From Rhodovastum sp963804495 (lineage in GTDB: Bacteria; Pseudomonadota; Alphaproteobacteria; Acetobacterales; Acetobacteraceae), in the NCBI GenBank assembly GCA_963804495.1, contig CAWDQN010000007.1:62001-126000 (forward strand): 64,000 nt of DNA, in the 5' to 3' direction. A program made the position numbers and the translations under genes. Below, one piece after another: positions 61,112 through 64,000 of this stretch (its first letter is position 1; each line of letters starts with the position of its first letter). The notes under the pieces were generated by a model. That model did not search any database, had not been told where the DNA came from, and saw only the letters and a list, made by a program, of their open reading frames with translations.

Positions 61112-62026
61112 TCACCCCCGAGGGTGTGTCCGCCGCCAGACCTCCAGCAGCCCCGCCTCATCCACCGAGGTATAGCGTTGCGTCGTTGACAGGCTGGCGT
61201 GTCCCAGAAGGTCCTGGATGGCCCGCAGATCGGCCCCGCCCGCCAGCAGATGGGTGGCGAAGGAGTGCCGCAGCGCGTGTGGCGTGGCATGCTCGGGCAG
61301 GCCGTTATGGTGGCGGAAGGCGCGCATCGTTCGTTGCGCCACCCCCGGGTTCAGCCGCGCCCCGCGGGCGCCGGTGAACAGCGGCGCCTCGGGCGCGGGG
61401 GCCGGGTGGTGGCGCAGCCAGGCGGCCACCGCCGCGCGCACCACCGGCAGCACCGGCACGATCCGTTCCTTCGACCCCTTGCCCACCACCCGCAACATCG
61501 CCGCCCCGCCGGGCAGCGGCGCCGAACGCACATCGAGGGCAATCGCCTCGGAGATGCGCAAGCCGCAGCCATAGAGAAGAGAAAACAACGCGACATCACG
61601 CGCCTGAATCGCGGCGCTGTCTGATTCCGCGTCGATCTCCTCCGCCACCGCCCGCGCTTGCGGCGGCGTCAAGGCCCGAGGTAATGGCCGTCGTGCCTTC
61701 GGGGTGTCGAGCAGGCGAAGCTGCGGGTTGGCCACGCCGTGCCGCCGTGCCAGAAACCGGAAAAAACTGCGCACCGCCGACAGATGCCGCGCCCGGGTCG
61801 CCGCCCCCGCGCCCTCGCCCGCCTCGTGCGCCAGCCAGCCGCGGAAATCGGCCAGGCGCAGCCCGGCCAGCGCCGCCAGGTCCGGTTCGCCGCCCAGATG
61901 CAAGGTCAGAAACCCAAGAAAGCCGGCGGTGTCGCGCCCATAGGCCTCGACGGTCAGCGGCGAGGCCCGCCGCTCATGCGCCAGCCAGGCGAGAAAATCC
62001 GTCCGGGCGGCCGCGGCAAGGGTCAT
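61112..62026 (-). CDS. xerC: tyrosine recombinase XerC
   Basis: 304 residues from ATG at 62026. The catalytic set is visible: Arg in GCGLRISEAIALD, HALRHSFATH (His, Arg), LLGHASLSTTQRYT (His, Tyr). Resolves chromosome dimers at dif with XerD. ATGA overlap with the DUF484 gene upstream, as in many proteobacteria. Confidence 0.95.
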   Translation of the reverse strand: MTLAAAARTDFLAWLAHERRASPLTVEAYGRDTAGFLGFLTLHLGGEPDLAALAGLRLADFRGWLAHEAGEGAGAATRARHLSAVRSFFRFLARRHGVANPQLRLLDTPKARRPLPRALTPPQARAVAEEIDAESDSAAIQARDVALFSLLYGCGLRISEAIALDVRSAPLPGGAAMLRVVGKGSKERIVPVLPVVRAAVAAWLRHHPAPAPEAPLFTGARGARLNPGVAQRTMRAFRHHNGLPEHATPHALRHSFATHLLAGGADLRAIQDLLGHASLSTTQRYTSVDEAGLLEVWRRTHPRG

Positions 62027-62664
62027 CGCCCCAGCGCGGCGGCCACCGCCCGGCCGAGAAACGCCAGCGCTCCCGCGCCTTGCGCCGGGTCCAGCATCCA
62101 GTGCTCGCGTGCCGACAGCGCCAGTAGCGCCGGCGGGTCGCCTGGAATGCGCACCAGCGCGTCGTGCCGCGCCAATGAAGCCGCTTCCCCATGCAGCAGG
62201 CCTGGGTCGGCGGCGTCGCTGCGGTGCGCCACCGTCCGCCCGCCGAGCAGCCGCGCCACCGTACCGGGCGGCAGTTTGCGTGCCCCGAGCAGCGGGGTCT
62301 CGGCGCACAGCGCGGCGGCGTCCACCGCCAGCAGGGCCGGGAAGGCGACCGCCACGCACTCGGCGACATCCTCGGTGCCGATGAGCGCCAGCACCGCCTC
62401 GTGCACCCGCGCGGTCATGCCCGCGGCGGCCCGCCCGGCCGCCAGCACGCCGTCGGCCCGCTCGGCCATGGCCGCGGCATGCGCCCGTACGGTCCGCACC
62501 ATGGCCGCCATATGGTCGGCCAATACCTCGCCATGCACGCGCAGCGGCGGCGCGAGCACGTGATATAGCTCCGGCCGCTCGGCCAGGAAGCGCGGATGGG
62601 CGCGCAGGAAGGCGGCGACTGCATCGGGATCGACCGGCACGCCCGCCGGCGCCGCCTCGGCCAT
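62023..62664 (-). CDS. DUF484 family protein
   Basis: 213 residues from ATG at 62664. VAAFLRAHPRFLAERPELYH is the family's opening; a GAF-like domain follows. Usually between dapF and xerC in gammaproteobacteria and next to xerC here. Function unknown. It overlaps the stops and starts of both neighbours (xerC and the aldolase), so all three are one transcript. Confidence 0.87.
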   Translation of the reverse strand: MAEAAPAGVPVDPDAVAAFLRAHPRFLAERPELYHVLAPPLRVHGEVLADHMAAMVRTVRAHAAAMAERADGVLAAGRAAAGMTARVHEAVLALIGTEDVAECVAVAFPALLAVDAAALCAETPLLGARKLPPGTVARLLGGRTVAHRSDAADPGLLHGEAASLARHDALVRIPGDPPALLALSAREHWMLDPAQGAGALAFLGRAVAAALGR

Positions 62665-63335
62665 CAGATCGCGACCGTCTCGACGATCTGCTGGCCGGTC
62701 TTCGCCCAGTCGGCCAGGAACCCCGCCAGCCCTTTGTCCGTCAGCGGGTGGTTGTACAGGGATCGGAGCACCGAAGGCGGCAGGGTGGCCACGTGGGCGC
62801 CCAGCTTGGCGGCCTCGATCACATGGATCGGGTGGCGGACGCTGGCCACCAGCACCTCGGTCTGCAGCGCCGGATAGTTGCGGTAGATCTGCACGATATC
62901 GGCAATCAGCGTCATGCCGTCCTGGCCGACATCGTCCAGCCGGCCGACGAACGGGCTGACGAAGGTGGCGCCCGCCTTGGCCGCCAGCAGCGCCTGGGCG
63001 GCCGAGAAGCACAGGGTCACGTTGGTCATCACCCCCTGCTCGGACAGGGCCCGGCAGGCGCGCAGCCCGTCCGGCGTCAGCGGCAGCTTCACCGCCACGT
63101 TGGGGGCGATGCGTCGCAGCACGTCGGCTTCCCGCAGGATCTGGGTATACTCGGTCGCGGCCACTTCAGCGCTCACCGGCCCCTGGACCACCTCACAGAT
63201 TTCCGCCACCACCTCCAGAATGCGGCGGCCGGATTTGGCGATCAGCGAGGGGTTGGTGGTCACCCCGTCCAGCAGGCCGGACGCGGCCAGCGCCTTGATT
63301 TCAGAGATATCCGCGGTATCGACGAAGAACTTCAT
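62664..63335 (-). CDS. fsa: fructose-6-phosphate aldolase / small transaldolase
   Basis: 223 residues from ATG at 63335 (MKFFVDTADISEIKALAASG). GVTTNPSLIAKSG, the Schiff-base Lys in NVAVKLPLT and TNVTLCFSAAQALLA identify the TalC/FSA branch of small transaldolases. It transfers a dihydroxyacetone unit or cleaves F6P; which reaction dominates cannot be decided by eye. It is the first gene of the three-gene unit with DUF484 and xerC, and divergent from priA. Confidence 0.9.
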   Translation of the reverse strand: MKFFVDTADISEIKALAASGLLDGVTTNPSLIAKSGRRILEVVAEICEVVQGPVSAEVAATEYTQILREADVLRRIAPNVAVKLPLTPDGLRACRALSEQGVMTNVTLCFSAAQALLAAKAGATFVSPFVGRLDDVGQDGMTLIADIVQIYRNYPALQTEVLVASVRHPIHVIEAAKLGAHVATLPPSVLRSLYNHPLTDKGLAGFLADWAKTGQQIVETVAI

Positions 63336-63394
63336 CAGAGTCGTCCCATGCTGGGGTCTGTCGCGACGCGCCCAAATCGGGCACAGCATAGCGG

Positions 63395-64000
63395 ATGGCG
63401 GGCACTCACCGAAAGCGCAGCCAGGACCGGCTGTTCGACGACCGCGCGCCGGCCCCGCCTCTGCCACCGGCAAGGGTGCCGGTGCTGCTGCCGTTTCCCT
63501 TCCCCGGCCCGTTCGACTACCGCGTGCCGCCGGGCATGCAGGTGGCGCCGGGCGATGTGGTGCTGGTGCCGCTCAACCGGCGCGAGGAAGTCGGCGTGGT
63601 CTGGGACGGCCCGCCCGATGCGGCGGTGGGCGACAACCGCCTCCGGCTGATGTCAGGCCGGTTCGACGGCGCGCGCATGCGCGCGGATGTGCGCCGGCTG
63701 GTGGACTGGATCGCCGCCTATACGCTGGCGCCGCCGGGCGAGGTTCTGGCAATGGCGCTGCGGGTGAACGCATTGCGCGCCGAGACGCCCGCCACCGGCT
63801 GGCGCCGCGCCGACCCGTTGCCGGAGACCCGTCTCACCGAAGCGCGCAAGACCGTGCTGGCGGCGCTGGCGGACGGGCAGCCGCGATCCGGCGCCGATAT
63901 CGCCCGCGCGGCCGGCGTTTCGCCCGGCGTGTTGCGCGCCATGGCCGACGCCGGGCTGCTGGTGCCGGCGGCGCTGCCGCTCCGCCCGCTTTTCGGCCGC
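63395..64000 (+). CDS. priA: primosomal protein N' (PriA), N-terminal part
   Basis: 202 codons, cut by the right edge. RVPVLLPFPFPGPFDYRVPP, VAPGDVVLVPLNRREEVGVV and RLVDWIAAYTLAPPGEVLAM are the 3'-DNA-binding and winged-helix parts of PriA; the helicase motifs lie outside the window. It restarts stalled replication forks. ATG at 63395 with a conserved context; divergent from the aldolase gene. Confidence 0.9.
   Translation, partial: MAGTHRKRSQDRLFDDRAPAPPLPPARVPVLLPFPFPGPFDYRVPPGMQVAPGDVVLVPLNRREEVGVVWDGPPDAAVGDNRLRLMSGRFDGARMRADVRRLVDWIAAYTLAPPGEVLAMALRVNALRAETPATGWRRADPLPETRLTEARKTVLAALADGQPRSGADIARAAGVSPGVLRAMADAGLLVPAALPLRPLFGR

Overview
This 64 kb window is a GC-rich chromosomal segment that reads as an alphaproteobacterium, most likely Rhodospirillales and plausibly Acetobacteraceae. 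This is inferred from gene order (sdhC-sdhD-sdhA-sdhB; hslU-hslV divergent from a hisB-DUF2628-hisH-GNAT-hisA-hisF-hisE-HIT operon; usg; PmbA/TldD; an lnt-linked XRE regulator) and was not tested by a search. There is no plasmid or phage core. Most genes are housekeeping, with small accessory patches.

Layout. 1-9.3 kb: a ZapE-type ATPase cut by the left edge, a 2OG-Fe(II) oxygenase, a tyrosine-phosphatase-like gene, the succinate dehydrogenase operon, an SMR transporter, asd, and a two-gene unit of self-processing peptidases. 9.5-14 kb: an unusual M19 dipeptidase, a HAD dehalogenase-like gene, and a LysR regulator divergent from a DoxX/extradiol-dioxygenase pair. 14.2-15.1 kb: tRNA-Trp, secE and nusG, not followed by rplK. 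15.5-18.4 kb: a glycosyltransferase made of three 300-residue GT2 units. 18.7-23.8 kb: thrC, an M16 peptidase, pmbA and a Tim44-domain protein. 23.8-28.7 kb: a sarcosine oxidase operon with two frame disruptions. 28.9-31.9 kb: an accessory patch with an RraA-like gene, a tiny membrane ORF, a truncated ribbon-helix-helix gene, an AT-rich orphan membrane gene and a Sel1-repeat protein. 32-43 kb: tldD, a histidine kinase, an ArnT-like membrane glycosyltransferase, usg, groESL with CIRCE operators, a cold-shock gene, a TerB-like gene and an acyl-CoA synthetase. 43-54 kb: lnt, two paralogous XRE regulators, nth, hslUV and the his operon. 54-57.5 kb: nested insertion-sequence remnants, a SOUL lipoprotein and an AT-hook coiled-coil protein. 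57.8-64 kb: B12-dependent ribonucleotide reductase, a frameshifted retropepsin-like protein, xerC, DUF484, a fructose-6-phosphate aldolase/transaldolase and the start of priA.

Two patterns cut across the window. First, a dispersed double-hairpin repeat (about 11 recognisable copies), nearly always just downstream of a stop codon, has in places become coding sequence or sits inside an operon. Second, several conserved genes (sdhA, soxA, soxB, hslU, the retropepsin-like gene, an IS4 transposase) carry small indels. Four of these are a single extra base in a short homopolymer, so sequence errors must be excluded before calling them pseudogenes.
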